36,697 nucleotides of DNA from Neoroseomonas soli (GCF_018129065.1 NZ_JAAEDM010000051.1:1-36697); one strand, 5' to 3'. Shown: positions 14,653 to 22,991, numbered from the stretch's first letter. Made by a program: numbers and translations. Notes: a model not told the origin generated them from the sequence alone.

Positions 14653-15687
14653 ATGCGCCTGCCAGCACCCCGAACCGGACGCCTGGCCCTGCTGGCCGGG
14701 GCGCTTCTCACCATGCTGTCGGCCATGCCGGCTGCGGCCGGGTCCATCCTCGACGCCGTCCGCCGCAACGGCCAGGTCCGCTGCGGCGTCTCGACCGGCA
14801 TCGCCGGCATGTCGCAGCCCGACAGCCAGGGCGTCTGGCGCGGCTTCGATGCCGATATCTGCCGCGCCGTCGCCACGGCCGTCTTCGGCGACGCCGAGAA
14901 GGTGCGCTTCATCCCGACCACGGCGCAAAACCGCTTCACCGCTCTGCAGTCGGGCGAAGTGGACATGCTGACGCGCACCACCGCGCTGACCCTCGCGCGT
15001 GACAGCCAGCTCGGCCTGACGATCACGGTGCCGCACTTCTTCACCGGGCAGGGCGTGCTGGTGCGGCGCTCCGCGAACATCACGCGCGCGACCCAGCTCG
15101 ACGGCGCCACCTTCTGCGCCACCCAGGGCAGCGAGATCGAGCGGAACCTCACGGACTGGGCGCGGCAGAACAACCTGCGCATCAGCACCATCCCCTTCGA
15201 CACGCCGCCCACGATCCTGCAGGCCTTCCTCGCCGGGCGCTGCGACGCGATCAGCAACGACATGATCAACCTCTCGGCCAACCGCGTCGCGGCGCCGACC
15301 CCGGACGACTTCGTGCTGCTGCCCGACATCATCTTCAAGGAGCCGCACGGCGTGCTGGTGCGCAACGGCGACCCCGAATGGGCGGCGCTGACGCGCTGGG
15401 CCGTCTTCGCGCTGATCCAGGCCGAGGAAATGGGCCTGACGCGGGAGAACGTGACACAGATCCGGGACACGACGCAGGATCCGAAGATCCGCCGCTTCCT
15501 CGGCCTGACCGAGAATGTCGGCACCGGCTGGGGCCTGCCGGCCTCCTGGGCCTACGAGGTGGTGCGCCAGGTCGGCAACTACGGCGAGGTGTTCCAGCGC
15601 GGGCCGGGCGGCATACTCGGCATGGACCGCGGCCCGAACCGGCCCTGGACCGAGGGCGGACTGCTGATTTCCTGGCTCTGGCAGTAG
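14653..15687 (+). CDS. Polar amino-acid ABC transporter substrate-binding protein (AapJ/BztA-like)
   Basis: Periplasmic solute-binding protein of 344 residues. Seen: a signal peptide (basic start, 'LALLAGALLTMLSAMPAAA', cleavage near residue 34), then the family 3 binding-protein pattern 'VRCGVSTGIAGMSQPDSQGVWRGFDADICRAVATAVFG', 'TTAQNRFTALQSGEVDML' and the end 'GNYGEVFQRGPGG...WTEGGLLISWLWQ'. The length and motifs match AapJ/BztA, which bind general L-amino acids. ATG at 14653 has AAGGAG 8 bp upstream. The expected partner genes (aapQ, aapM, aapP) are absent. It is followed 11 bp later by an aminotransferase, so the protein may feed a distant permease or act as a sensor. That separation from its transporter is unusual. 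Confidence 0.85.
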   Translation: MRLPAPRTGRLALLAGALLTMLSAMPAAAGSILDAVRRNGQVRCGVSTGIAGMSQPDSQGVWRGFDADICRAVATAVFGDAEKVRFIPTTAQNRFTALQSGEVDMLTRTTALTLARDSQLGLTITVPHFFTGQGVLVRRSANITRATQLDGATFCATQGSEIERNLTDWARQNNLRISTIPFDTPPTILQAFLAGRCDAISNDMINLSANRVAAPTPDDFVLLPDIIFKEPHGVLVRNGDPEWAALTRWAVFALIQAEEMGLTRENVTQIRDTTQDPKIRRFLGLTENVGTGWGLPASWAYEVVRQVGNYGEVFQRGPGGILGMDRGPNRPWTEGGLLISWLWQ

Positions 15688-15698
15688 GAGTGGATGGC

Positions 15699-17030
15699 AT
15701 GGCCCCCCTCGATGTCCCCGTCGCGCCCCGCAACAGCGACCTCGACGCAGCACTGGCCGAGGCGCGCGAACGCTACGTCGCCGCGCGGCCGAAAAGCGCC
15801 GCGGCGCATGCGCGCGCCCGCGCCGTGCTGCCCGGCGGCAACACGCGCTCGGTGCTGTTCTACACGCCCTTCCCGACGGCGATGGCGAAGGGCGAGGGCT
15901 GCTGGCTCGAGGACATCGACGGGCATCGCTACCTCGACCTGATCGGCGAGTTCACCGCGGGGCTGTTCGGCCATTCCAATCCGCGCATCCAGGCGGTGCT
16001 CCAGGCCACCATCGCCAACGGCCTGAACCTGACGGCGGTGGGCGAGAACGAGGCGAAGCTCGGCGAGATCCTCTGCGCGCGCTTCCCGTCCCTGGAGCGG
16101 GTCCGCTTCACCAACAGCGGCACGGAGGCGAACCTGATGGCGCTCGCCGCGGCGCGCGCGCATACGGGGAAGTCGAAGATCCTCGGCTTCTACGGGGGCT
16201 ACCATGGCGGCGCGATGACCTTCGCCGGTGGCGGCAGCCCGGTGAACGCGCCCTATCCGGTGATCCTCGCGCAGTACAACGACATCGAGGGCACGGTCGC
16301 GATGATCCGCGAGAACGCCGCGGATCTTGCCGCCGTGATCCTGGAGCCGATGATGGGCGGGGGCGGCTGCATCCCCGCGACGCGGGACTTCCTGGCGACG
16401 ATGCGTGCCGAGGCCACGGCCGCCGGAGCCGTGCTGATCTTCGACGAGGTGATGACCAGCCGCCATACCGCGGGCGGCCTGCAACGCCTGCATGGCGTCA
16501 CGCCGGACCTGACGACGCTCGGCAAGTACATGGCGGGCGGCATGTCCTTCGGTGCCTTCGGCGGCAAGGCGGAGGTTATGTCGGTCTTCGACGCCTACCG
16601 CGAAGGCTCGATGCCCCATTCGGGCACCTTCAACAACAACGTGCTGTCGATGGCGGCAGGCACGGTGGCGATGGGCGAGCTGTTCCGCGACGAGGAAGCC
16701 GATGCGCTGCGTGCGCGCGGCGAGGCGTTGCGGGCCGCGCTCAACCAGGTCTGCGCGCGTCACGGCGTGGCGATGCAGTTCACCGGCATCGGCAGCATGA
16801 TGCAGCCGCATTTCCGCACCGGCCCCATCATCCGGCCCTATGCGTCGACGCCGGCCGAGGATGCGCTGCGTGAGTTGTTCTTCCTCGACCTCATGGCCGC
16901 CGGCATCTACACGGCGCGGCGCGGCATGGTCGCGTTGACGCTGCCGGTGGGCGATGCAGAAGCTGCGCGCTACGTCGCCGCGGTCGAGGAATTCTGCGAA
17001 GCCCGCAAGCCGCTCCTCGCCGGCGCGTAA
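15699..17030 (+). CDS. Class-III PLP aminotransferase, beta-amino-acid (beta-phenylalanine) aminotransferase-like
   Basis: PLP enzyme of the glutamate-1-semialdehyde-aminomutase-like class III fold, 443 residues. Seen: 'GNTRSVLFYTPFPTAMAKGEG' region at 47-67, 'RFTNSGTEANLMAL' (136-149), 'GFYGGYHGG' (163-171), Asp249-Glu250 contacting the PLP ring ('IFDEVMTSR'), and the Schiff-base Lys276 in 'TTLGKYMAGGMSFGAFGG'. These segments, including 'RSVLFY' and 'SGTFNNNV', closely match the Variovorax paradoxus (S)-beta-phenylalanine aminotransferase as I remember it, and are unlike HemL, whose motif is LGKIIGGG. Transamination of a beta-amino acid to a beta-keto acid is therefore likely, but the substrate is inferred. 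The ATG at 15699 has TAGGAG 8 bp upstream, overlapping the end of the preceding gene; the two form one operon. Confidence 0.8.
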   Translation: MAPLDVPVAPRNSDLDAALAEARERYVAARPKSAAAHARARAVLPGGNTRSVLFYTPFPTAMAKGEGCWLEDIDGHRYLDLIGEFTAGLFGHSNPRIQAVLQATIANGLNLTAVGENEAKLGEILCARFPSLERVRFTNSGTEANLMALAAARAHTGKSKILGFYGGYHGGAMTFAGGGSPVNAPYPVILAQYNDIEGTVAMIRENAADLAAVILEPMMGGGGCIPATRDFLATMRAEATAAGAVLIFDEVMTSRHTAGGLQRLHGVTPDLTTLGKYMAGGMSFGAFGGKAEVMSVFDAYREGSMPHSGTFNNNVLSMAAGTVAMGELFRDEEADALRARGEALRAALNQVCARHGVAMQFTGIGSMMQPHFRTGPIIRPYASTPAEDALRELFFLDLMAAGIYTARRGMVALTLPVGDAEAARYVAAVEEFCEARKPLLAGA

Positions 17031-17148
17031 CGCCGATGCAGCGTGACAGCGGGGGAGCGGCCGCCCTCGGCCAGGGCCTCATGGCTTGACGATGCGGCGT
17101 CCGCTTTGCTGCAGTGACCCGTCGCGTGTGTGACCTGGGGGAATCCGG

Positions 17149-18507
17149 ATGAGCTCGCCTGTCGCGTCGCCGGTGCGTTCCTCGAACGCCGTCGCCTCCC
17201 CGCAGGGGTCGGCGCAGGCGTTCGAGCGGGCCAAGCACGTCGTTCCCGGCGGCAGCATGCGTCAGGCCACCTGGTTCGCCCCGCATCCGCCCTACGCCGC
17301 GCGCGGCGAGGGCTGCTGGATCGAGGATCTCGACGGGCGGCGCATTCTCGATTGCGCCAACAACTTCTTTTCGCTGATCCACGGCCACGCCTTCCCGCCG
17401 GTGGTCGAGGCGCTGCGCGCCGTGGTGGGCGGCGGCACCGCCTTCGGGCTGCCGACGGAGCACGAGACGCGGCTCGCCGAGGCGATCCGAAGCCGGGCGC
17501 CGCGCTGCGAGCAGATCCGCTTCTGCAATTCGGGCACCGAGGCGGTGATGTTCGCCGTGAAGGCGGCGCGCGCGCTAACCGGCCGCCCGGCCATCGCGAA
17601 GATGGAAGGCGCCTATCATGGCGCCTACGATCATCTCGAGGTGAGCCTCGCCTCCGATCCCTCGAACTGGGAAGGTCCCGATGGCGACCCGGCCGCGGTG
17701 CCCTATGCGCGCGGCACGCCGCCGGCGGTGGTCGCGGATACGGTCGTGCTGCCCTATGCCGACCCGGCGCGCTGCGCCGCCATCCTGGAGCGCGAAGGGC
17801 CCCGCCTGGCTGCCGTGGTGCTCGATACGCTCACCTCCAAGGCCGGCATGGTGCCGCCGCCGCAGGGCACGCTGGATGCCATCCGCGCCGCCTGCCGCCG
17901 CCACGGCATCATGCTGGTCTGCGACGAGGTGATCGGCTTCCGCCTCGCGCATGCCGGCGCGCACACGCTGTTCGGGCTGGAACCCGACCTGATCGCGCTG
18001 GGCAAGATCATCGGTGGCGGGCTGCCGGTCGGGGCCGTGGCGGGCCCGGCCGACCGCATGGCGGTGTTCGACCACACGCACGGCCCCCCCGCCGTCGCCC
18101 ATGGCGGCACCTTCAGCGCCAATCCGCTGACCATGGTGGCGGGGCTCGCGACGCTGGAGGCATTCGACGCGGCCGCCGTGGATCGGCTCGGGCGGCTCGG
18201 CGACACGCTGCGCGCGCGGATCAACGCCGCCTTCGCGGCGGCCGGCACGCCGGCGCAGGTCACGGGGCTCGGCTCGCTGTTCCGCCTGCACCTGACCACG
18301 GCGCCCATCCGCGACTACCGTTCCAGCTACCCGACGGCGGCTGCGAAGCAGGCGATCCCGGCGATCCACCTGGCCATGCTCGACCGCGGCATCCTGATGA
18401 CGCCGAATTGCTCCGGCGCGCTGTCCACGCCGATGGGCGCGGCGGAGATCGATCTCATCGCGACCGCGCTCGCGGAGACGACGGCGCGTGCGCTCTCCGC
18501 CATCTAG
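17149..18507 (+). CDS. Class-III PLP aminotransferase, GSA-aminomutase-like
   Basis: Second class-III aminotransferase, 452 residues, distinct from its neighbour. Seen: 'HVVPGGSMRQATWFAPHPPY' near 30-49, 'RFCNSGTEAVMFAVKAARA' (124-142), 'MEGAYHGAYDH' (152-162), Asp259-Glu260 in 'VCDEVIGFR', and the PLP lysine Lys286 in 'LGKIIGGGLPVGAVAG'. It resembles HemL-like aminotransferases associated with transport operons rather than true HemL. The first 22 residues are low-complexity Ser/Ala. ATG at 17149 follows GGGGGAA. The 118-bp gap from the first aminotransferase could carry its own promoter. With the following PotABCD-type importer it suggests uptake and deamination of an amine or omega/beta-amino acid; the substrate is unknown. 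Confidence 0.8.
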   Translation: MSSPVASPVRSSNAVASPQGSAQAFERAKHVVPGGSMRQATWFAPHPPYAARGEGCWIEDLDGRRILDCANNFFSLIHGHAFPPVVEALRAVVGGGTAFGLPTEHETRLAEAIRSRAPRCEQIRFCNSGTEAVMFAVKAARALTGRPAIAKMEGAYHGAYDHLEVSLASDPSNWEGPDGDPAAVPYARGTPPAVVADTVVLPYADPARCAAILEREGPRLAAVVLDTLTSKAGMVPPPQGTLDAIRAACRRHGIMLVCDEVIGFRLAHAGAHTLFGLEPDLIALGKIIGGGLPVGAVAGPADRMAVFDHTHGPPAVAHGGTFSANPLTMVAGLATLEAFDAAAVDRLGRLGDTLRARINAAFAAAGTPAQVTGLGSLFRLHLTTAPIRDYRSSYPTAAAKQAIPAIHLAMLDRGILMTPNCSGALSTPMGAAEIDLIATALAETTARALSAI

Positions 18508-18594
18508 CGTCATGCACGACGCGGGTGGACAGGCGGCCCCATCGCGCCGAACATCCCGGATCATGGCGGGCAAACGGGAGGCGCGGCGAGGTCC

Positions 18595-19659
18595 TTGAGT
18601 TCCATCCACCTGCACTCCGTCTCCAAGCATTATGGCGCGGTGGCCGCCGTCGACGATGTCTCCCTGGATGTCGCGCAGGGCGAATTCGTCACCATCCTCG
18701 GCCCCAGCGGGTCGGGCAAGACGACCGTGCTGACCATGATCGCCGGCCTGAACCACCCGAGCGCCGGCTCGATCCACATCGGCGGCCGCGACGTGACGGC
18801 GCTGCCGGCAGCCCAGCGCAACATCGGCCTGGTGTTCCAGAGCTACGCGCTGTTCCCGCACATGAACGTCTTCGACAACGTCGCCTTTCCGCTGTCCGTG
18901 CGGAAGGTCGGCGCCAGGGAGACGCGGCAGCGCGTGGAGGAAGCCCTCGCGCGCGTGCGCCTGGACGGCTTCGAGCGGCGCAAGCCGAGCCAGCTCTCCG
19001 GCGGCCAGCAGCAGCGGGTCGCACTCGCCCGCGCCATCGTCTTCAAGCCGGACATCCTGCTGCTGGACGAACCACTCGGCGCGCTCGACCGCAAGCTGCG
19101 GGAGGAGGTGCAGATCGAACTGCGCCGCCTGCAGCGATCGCTCGGCATCACCACCATCCTCGTCACCCACGACCAGGAGGAGGCACTGTCGCTCTCCGAC
19201 CGCATCGTGGTGCTGGACCACGGGCGCGTGCAGCAGATCGCCGCGCCGCGGGAGGCCTATCTGCGGCCGAGCAACCGCTTCGTCGCCGACTTCCTCGGCA
19301 CGGCGAATTTCCTCGAGGGCCGCATCGGCCCGGATCGCCGTTCGATCCTGCTCGGCGGCGGCCAGGCCATCCCATGCGGCGCGTCCACGCTGCCCGAAGG
19401 CGCGCGCGTCACGGCCATCCTGCGGCCGGAGCGCCTCGCGCTCGAGCCAGACGGCGCGGGCGGCATCCTGCCGGCGACCGTCAGCGAGGCCGTCTATCTC
19501 GGCCAGTCCGTGCGCTACCATGTCGAGACGCCGACCGGCCCGATGGTCGCGGTCACCCCTGGCGGACGGGGCGGCTTCGCCGCCGGCGCGCAGGTGTCCG
19601 CGGCCTGGCAGCCGGACGATGTCTGGATCATCCCGGACGGCGGATCGACGCCCGGATGA
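18595..19659 (+). CDS. ABC transporter ATP-binding protein, PotA type
   Basis: Cytoplasmic ATPase of 354 residues that should energise the importer encoded by the next three genes. Seen: Walker A 'GPSGSGKTT' at 36-44, Q-loop 'VFQSYALFPHMNVFDN', signature 'LSGGQQQRVALARA' from 134, Walker B 'ILLLDEPLGALD' at 154-165, the switch His in 'LVTHDQEEA', and a C-terminal TOBE-type domain (about 280-345) typical of polyamine/iron/opine (MOI-group) importers. The start is TTG at 18595 with GCGAGG just upstream; no in-frame ATG exists nearby. The subfamily usually handles spermidine/putrescine or related cations. Confidence 0.9.
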   Translation: MSSIHLHSVSKHYGAVAAVDDVSLDVAQGEFVTILGPSGSGKTTVLTMIAGLNHPSAGSIHIGGRDVTALPAAQRNIGLVFQSYALFPHMNVFDNVAFPLSVRKVGARETRQRVEEALARVRLDGFERRKPSQLSGGQQQRVALARAIVFKPDILLLDEPLGALDRKLREEVQIELRRLQRSLGITTILVTHDQEEALSLSDRIVVLDHGRVQQIAAPREAYLRPSNRFVADFLGTANFLEGRIGPDRRSILLGGGQAIPCGASTLPEGARVTAILRPERLALEPDGAGGILPATVSEAVYLGQSVRYHVETPTGPMVAVTPGGRGGFAAGAQVSAAWQPDDVWIIPDGGSTPG

Positions 19660-19756
19660 CGATGCCGGCACTGCTTCGGACGCGCCGGCGATCCGCTGCG
19701 CGGGGCAATGCCCCTCGCGGCGATGTCACTGAGGACCGGCCAAGGGAGGCATGAGC

Positions 19757-20794
19757 ATGACCAACAGGCGGACACTCTTGAAGGCCACGGCCTTCGCGGC
19801 CTTGCCCGGCGGGCTGGCCCTGCCGGGCATCGCCCGCGCCCAGGCGCAGGTGCGGGAAATCCGCATGGTCGAGGCCGGCGGCCTCTCCGGGGATTCCATC
19901 GAGGCCGGCTACATCCGGCCCTTCACGGCGCGGACCAACATCCGCGTGGTGCGGGAGAACCCGAACCCGCTCGGCAAGCTGCGCGCCATGGTGGAATCCC
20001 GCAGCATCACCGCGGTGCTGTTCGAACTCGGCAGCCTGTCCACCGCCATCGCGCAGGCCGCGGGGCTGATCGAGCCGCTCGACTGGGCGGCGATCAATCC
20101 CGACCCGATGTTCGACGAGGCGAAGCTGCCGCACGCCTTCGGCTACCAGTACTACTCGACGCTGATGGCCTGGCGGTCGGACGCCAAGCCGCTGAGCAAC
20201 TGGGCGGAGTTCTGGGATGTGCGTGCCTTCCCCGGCAAGCGCACGCTGCCGGACAATGTCACCCTCGCCCTGCCGATGGCGCTGCTGGCCGACGGCGTGG
20301 CACCGGCGCAGCTCTATCCGCTCGACCTCAACCGGGCCTTCCGCAAGCTCAATCAGATCAAGGGCAGCGTCTCGGTCTGGTGGAGCGCCGGCGCGCAGCC
20401 GCCGCAGCTGCTGAAGGACAACGAGGTGCAGTACGCCGCCTCCTATTCCGGCCGCGTCGCCGGGCAGGCGGGCATCAGCCTCACCTATGCGCAGGGCCTG
20501 CTGGACCTCGCCTACTTCGTCGTGCCGAAGGGGGCCAACCCGGCCGAGAAGGCCGCGGCGATGGGCCTGCTGCACGAGATGTCGGTCGCCCGCAACCAGG
20601 CGACGGCGGCGGAGGTCATCCCCTATACCGGCGCCAGCCCGACGCTCGAGCAGTTGCTGCCGCAGGCGCGGCTCAACGAGTTCCCGACGACGCGGGCGAA
20701 CAAGGACGCGCAGGTGCTGGGCAACCCTGCCTGGTGGGCGCAGAACCGCGACGCCGCCGAACGGCGCTGGCAGGAATTCAAGCTCGGGCTCTGA
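19757..20794 (+). CDS. Extracellular solute-binding protein, PotD/polyamine-type
   Basis: Periplasmic binding protein of 345 residues for the Pot-type importer. Seen: a probable Tat or Sec signal ('NRRTLLKATAFAALPGG', cleavage after 'IARAQA' near residue 29), then a family 1 binding-protein body with 'LFELGSLSTAIAQAAGLIEPLDWAAI', 'YYSTLMAWRSDAKPLSNWAEFWD' and the tail 'NPAWWAQNRDAAERRWQEFK'. ATG at 19757 is chosen because the AGGGAGG at 19743-19749 is correctly spaced for it; ATG at 19751 is too close. The ligand is unknown. The subfamily binds spermidine, putrescine, gamma-aminobutyrate or similar molecules, which would suit the adjacent aminotransferases. Confidence 0.85.
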   Translation: MTNRRTLLKATAFAALPGGLALPGIARAQAQVREIRMVEAGGLSGDSIEAGYIRPFTARTNIRVVRENPNPLGKLRAMVESRSITAVLFELGSLSTAIAQAAGLIEPLDWAAINPDPMFDEAKLPHAFGYQYYSTLMAWRSDAKPLSNWAEFWDVRAFPGKRTLPDNVTLALPMALLADGVAPAQLYPLDLNRAFRKLNQIKGSVSVWWSAGAQPPQLLKDNEVQYAASYSGRVAGQAGISLTYAQGLLDLAYFVVPKGANPAEKAAAMGLLHEMSVARNQATAAEVIPYTGASPTLEQLLPQARLNEFPTTRANKDAQVLGNPAWWAQNRDAAERRWQEFKLGL

Positions 20795-20822
20795 CCGGCA
20801 CGGGCAGGAGAGGGGCGAGGGC

Positions 20823-21653
20823 ATGGCAAGCATCCGACGGTTTCCGGCGGAGTTCGGCTATGTCCTGCCTCTCCTGCTGCTCATGCTGGCGGTCTTCATC
20901 CTGCCGATCGTGCTGATGCTGGCGCGCAGCGTCACGCAGCCCGAATGGACGATCGAGCACTACCAGAACCTGATCGAGACCTCGGTCTATCTCCGCGTGC
21001 TCGGCCGCACGCTGCGGATCGCGGTGATCACCACCATCGCCTGCGCGGTGCTCGGCTACCCGCTGGCCTACTGGATGCGGGGCCTGTCGTCGCAGCGGCA
21101 GGTCCTCGCCACCGCGCTGGTGGTGCTGCCTTTCTGGATCAGCATCCTGGTGCGCACCTATGCCTGGATCGTCGTGCTGGGCAATGCGGGGGTGGTGAAC
21201 CGCGTCCTGCTCGACCTCGGCCTGGTCGGGGCGCCGGTGGCGTTTCTCTACAACGAGCTCGGCGTGATCATCGGCACGACGAACGTGCTGCTGCCCTTCC
21301 TGGTGCTGCCACTGTTCGCGGCCATGGTCCGGATCGACGACCGGCTGCTGCACGCCGCGGAATCCCTGGGCGCCAGCCGCAGCACCGTGTTCCGGCGTGT
21401 CTTCTTCCCGCTCAGCCTCCCGGCGCTCGCAGCGGGGTCGATCCTGGTGTTCATCCTCACCTTCGGGTTCTTCATCACGCCGGCGATCCTCGGCGGCGGG
21501 CGGGTGCCGATGGTGGCGAATGCGCTGGATCTGCTGATCAACCAGTTCGCCCGGTGGGAGACGGCGGCCGCGCTGTCCACGGTGCTGCTGGTGGTGACAC
21601 TGGCCTGCTTCGCCGTATCCCGCTGGGTGGGCGCCCGGGGGGCGACGTCGTGA
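20823..21653 (+). CDS. ABC transporter permease, PotB type
   Basis: Inner-membrane permease of 276 residues with six predicted transmembrane helices and the binding-protein-dependent transport (EAA) loop 'HAAESLGASRSTVFRRVFFPLSLPAL' that contacts the ATPase. The first helix is 'VLPLLLLMLAVFILPIVLML'. ATG at 20823 has GGCGAGG directly upstream, 28 bp after the binding-protein gene. Its stop overlaps the next permease start (GTGA at 21650-21653), so the two permease genes are translationally coupled. Confidence 0.9.
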   Translation: MASIRRFPAEFGYVLPLLLLMLAVFILPIVLMLARSVTQPEWTIEHYQNLIETSVYLRVLGRTLRIAVITTIACAVLGYPLAYWMRGLSSQRQVLATALVVLPFWISILVRTYAWIVVLGNAGVVNRVLLDLGLVGAPVAFLYNELGVIIGTTNVLLPFLVLPLFAAMVRIDDRLLHAAESLGASRSTVFRRVFFPLSLPALAAGSILVFILTFGFFITPAILGGGRVPMVANALDLLINQFARWETAAALSTVLLVVTLACFAVSRWVGARGATS

Positions 21654-22438
21654 GCCGCATCCTGCTGGCGACGAGCAGCGTGCTCGTGCTCGCCTTCCTC
21701 TGCCTGCCGGCGCTGATCGTCATTCCGATGTCGTTCTCGAGCGCCAGCTCGCTGGAGTTTCCGCCGCCCGGATTCTCGCTGCGCTGGTACGAATCCTTCC
21801 TCGGCGACCCGCGCTGGCTGCTGGCGCTGCAGAACTCGGCGGTCATCGCCCTGCTCTCGAGCACCATCGCCCTGCTGGTCGGCAGCGTCGCCGCCTATGG
21901 CCTGGTGCGCGGCACGTTTCGCGGCAGGCCGCTGATCGAAGGCGTCTTCATCGCACCGCTGGTGGTGCCGAGCGTGATCATCGCCGTCGCGCTCTACATC
22001 TTCTTCGCGCAGATCGGCCTGCTCGGCACGATGACGGGGCTGGTGATCGGGCACACGGTGCTCGGCGTGCCCTATGTCATCCTGGTGATGTCGGTCGCCA
22101 TCCGGTCCTTCGACCACAGGATCGAGCAGGTGGCGCTCAGCCTCGGCGCCCCGACCGCTACGATGTTCCGCCGCGTGCTGCTGCCGAACCTGCTGCCGAG
22201 CGTCTTCGCCGCCTGGATCTTCGCCCTGATCGCCAGCTTCGACGAAGTGATCGTCACGCACTTCATCGCCGGGCGCCACGACACTGTGCCCAAGCGCATG
22301 TTCAACGAACTGGTGCTGCAGGTGAACCCGACCATCACCGCCATCGCGACGCTGCTGATCGCGCTCAGCGTCGTCGCCATCGGGATCATCGTGCTGCTTC
22401 TTCGGCGCGGCGGCGTGCGGATGCAGTCGCTGACCTAG
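21650..22438 (+). CDS. ABC transporter permease, PotC type
   Basis: Second inner-membrane permease of 262 residues, with six predicted helices and the EAA loop 'QVALSLGAPTATMFRRVLLPNLLPSV'. It forms a heterodimeric channel with the PotB-type protein. The GTG start at 21650 overlaps the preceding stop. The product ends 'RRGGVRMQSLT', and the TAG stop (22436-22438) lies inside the end of the repeat element starting at 22434, so the element may have supplied the present stop codon. The length is normal for PotC, so little or nothing has been lost. Confidence 0.9.
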   Translation: MSRILLATSSVLVLAFLCLPALIVIPMSFSSASSLEFPPPGFSLRWYESFLGDPRWLLALQNSAVIALLSSTIALLVGSVAAYGLVRGTFRGRPLIEGVFIAPLVVPSVIIAVALYIFFAQIGLLGTMTGLVIGHTVLGVPYVILVMSVAIRSFDHRIEQVALSLGAPTATMFRRVLLPNLLPSVFAAWIFALIASFDEVIVTHFIAGRHDTVPKRMFNELVLQVNPTITAIATLLIALSVVAIGIIVLLLRRGGVRMQSLT

Positions 22439-22542
22439 AGCGGTTTCCGTTCGCCTCGGCTCACGAACACCGCTCCAGGCCTTTGTTCTTGCGAGCATCT
22501 TCACCCGATCAGGTGAGTCCACCTGATCGGGATCTGCTCTAG
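22434..22542 (-). repeat. 108-bp palindromic repeat element, copy 1 (inverted)
   Basis: Reverse-complement copy of the element at 22657-22766 and 29903-30011. It contains two hairpins: CCCGATCAGGTG/CACCTGATCGGG (about 22504-22531) and GAGCGGT..ACCGCTC (about 22438-22475). The ends are CCTAGAGC and GCTCTAG, where the other copies read CCTGGAGC/GCTCCAG. It carries the potC stop codon at its left end. Confidence 0.85.
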
Positions 22543-22658
22543 TGTCCTGCCCGCGAAGTTCGCTGGATTTCCAGCGAACGAAGCGGACAAGCAGGCCACT
22601 GGAAACAAAGGCTCGTGGCCTGAGAACGAAGTCCGCAGGATTTCGGAATCAGGACACT
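22541..22658. repeat. 118-bp element with 9-bp inverted ends
   Basis: The ends are perfectly inverted, AGTGTCCTG (22541-22549) and CAGGACACT (22650-22658). An internal perfect hairpin GTTCGCTGG/CCAGCGAAC lies around 22558-22579. The element contains no reading frame and sits exactly between two inverted copies of the 108-bp element, sharing 2 bp with each. It looks like a small non-autonomous mobile or REP-like element, but no target duplication is evident. Confidence 0.7.
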
Positions 22659-22766
22659 GGAGCAGACCCCCGATCAGGTGGAACCACCTGATCGGGTGAA
22701 GATGCTCGCAAGGACAAAGGCCTGGAGCAGTGTTCGTGAGCCCAGGCGAACGGAGACCGCTCCAGG
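22657..22766 (+). repeat. 108-bp palindromic repeat element, copy 2
   Basis: Begins CTGGAGCAGA and ends ACCGCTCCAGG. The internal CCCGATCAGGTGG/CCACCTGATCGGG stem is followed by TGAAGATGCTCGCAAG, then AAAGGCCTGGAGC. Nearly identical to the reverse complement of copy 1 and to copy 3 at 29903-30011, with scattered single differences. Confidence 0.85.
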
Positions 22767-22895
22767 AGACCTGTGCACGATTGCCTCATGTCGGGCGGTT
22801 ATGGGTGATCCGCCGCGCCGTGCAGCGATGGAGTGCCGGCATGTCGCATCGCGTGATCGGCCAGGAGTGCCTGAGCGCCGACCCGGCCATACGCA

Positions 22896-22991
22896 GCGGC
22901 GCGCCTTGCCGCGGTCCAACTCGTGCAACGCCAGCCGCCGCAACTCCGCCCCCGGCGCCTCGGCGCGGATCGGCAGGCGCTTCGCTCCCAT
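22896..22991 (-). pseudogene. Possible IS630-family transposase N-terminal remnant
   Basis: From ATG at 22991 (- strand) the first 32 residues read 'MGAKRLPIRAEAPGAELRRL' and on to 'DRGKARR', which resembles the start of IS630-type transposases (a PIR motif followed by a LRRLA helix). After that the similarity stops in all three frames, and the frame runs on into repeat copy 2. This is too short for certainty, but a truncated insertion sequence beside repeat elements is plausible. The resemblance is from memory, not a search. Confidence 0.3.

Noticed and set aside
17575..19671. About 700-codon - strand frame opposite the second aminotransferase and PotA-type ATPase
   Set aside because: Both + strand genes have complete catalytic motifs. 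The antisense frame has biased composition and no family features.
19656..19754. 32-codon frame overlapping the ATPase stop (ATGA) and ending at the binding-protein start
   Set aside because: The spacing is suggestive, but the product is Arg/Ala-rich with no hydrophobic or folded pattern. It fits chance in a short intergenic gap. Not listed as a gene.
22434..22766. Short frames in the 108-bp repeats giving similar peptides ('DRVKMLARTKAWSGVREPRR' type)
   Set aside because: The similarity comes from the repeated DNA itself. The frames differ in length and lack start signals, and the palindromic structure explains the conservation.
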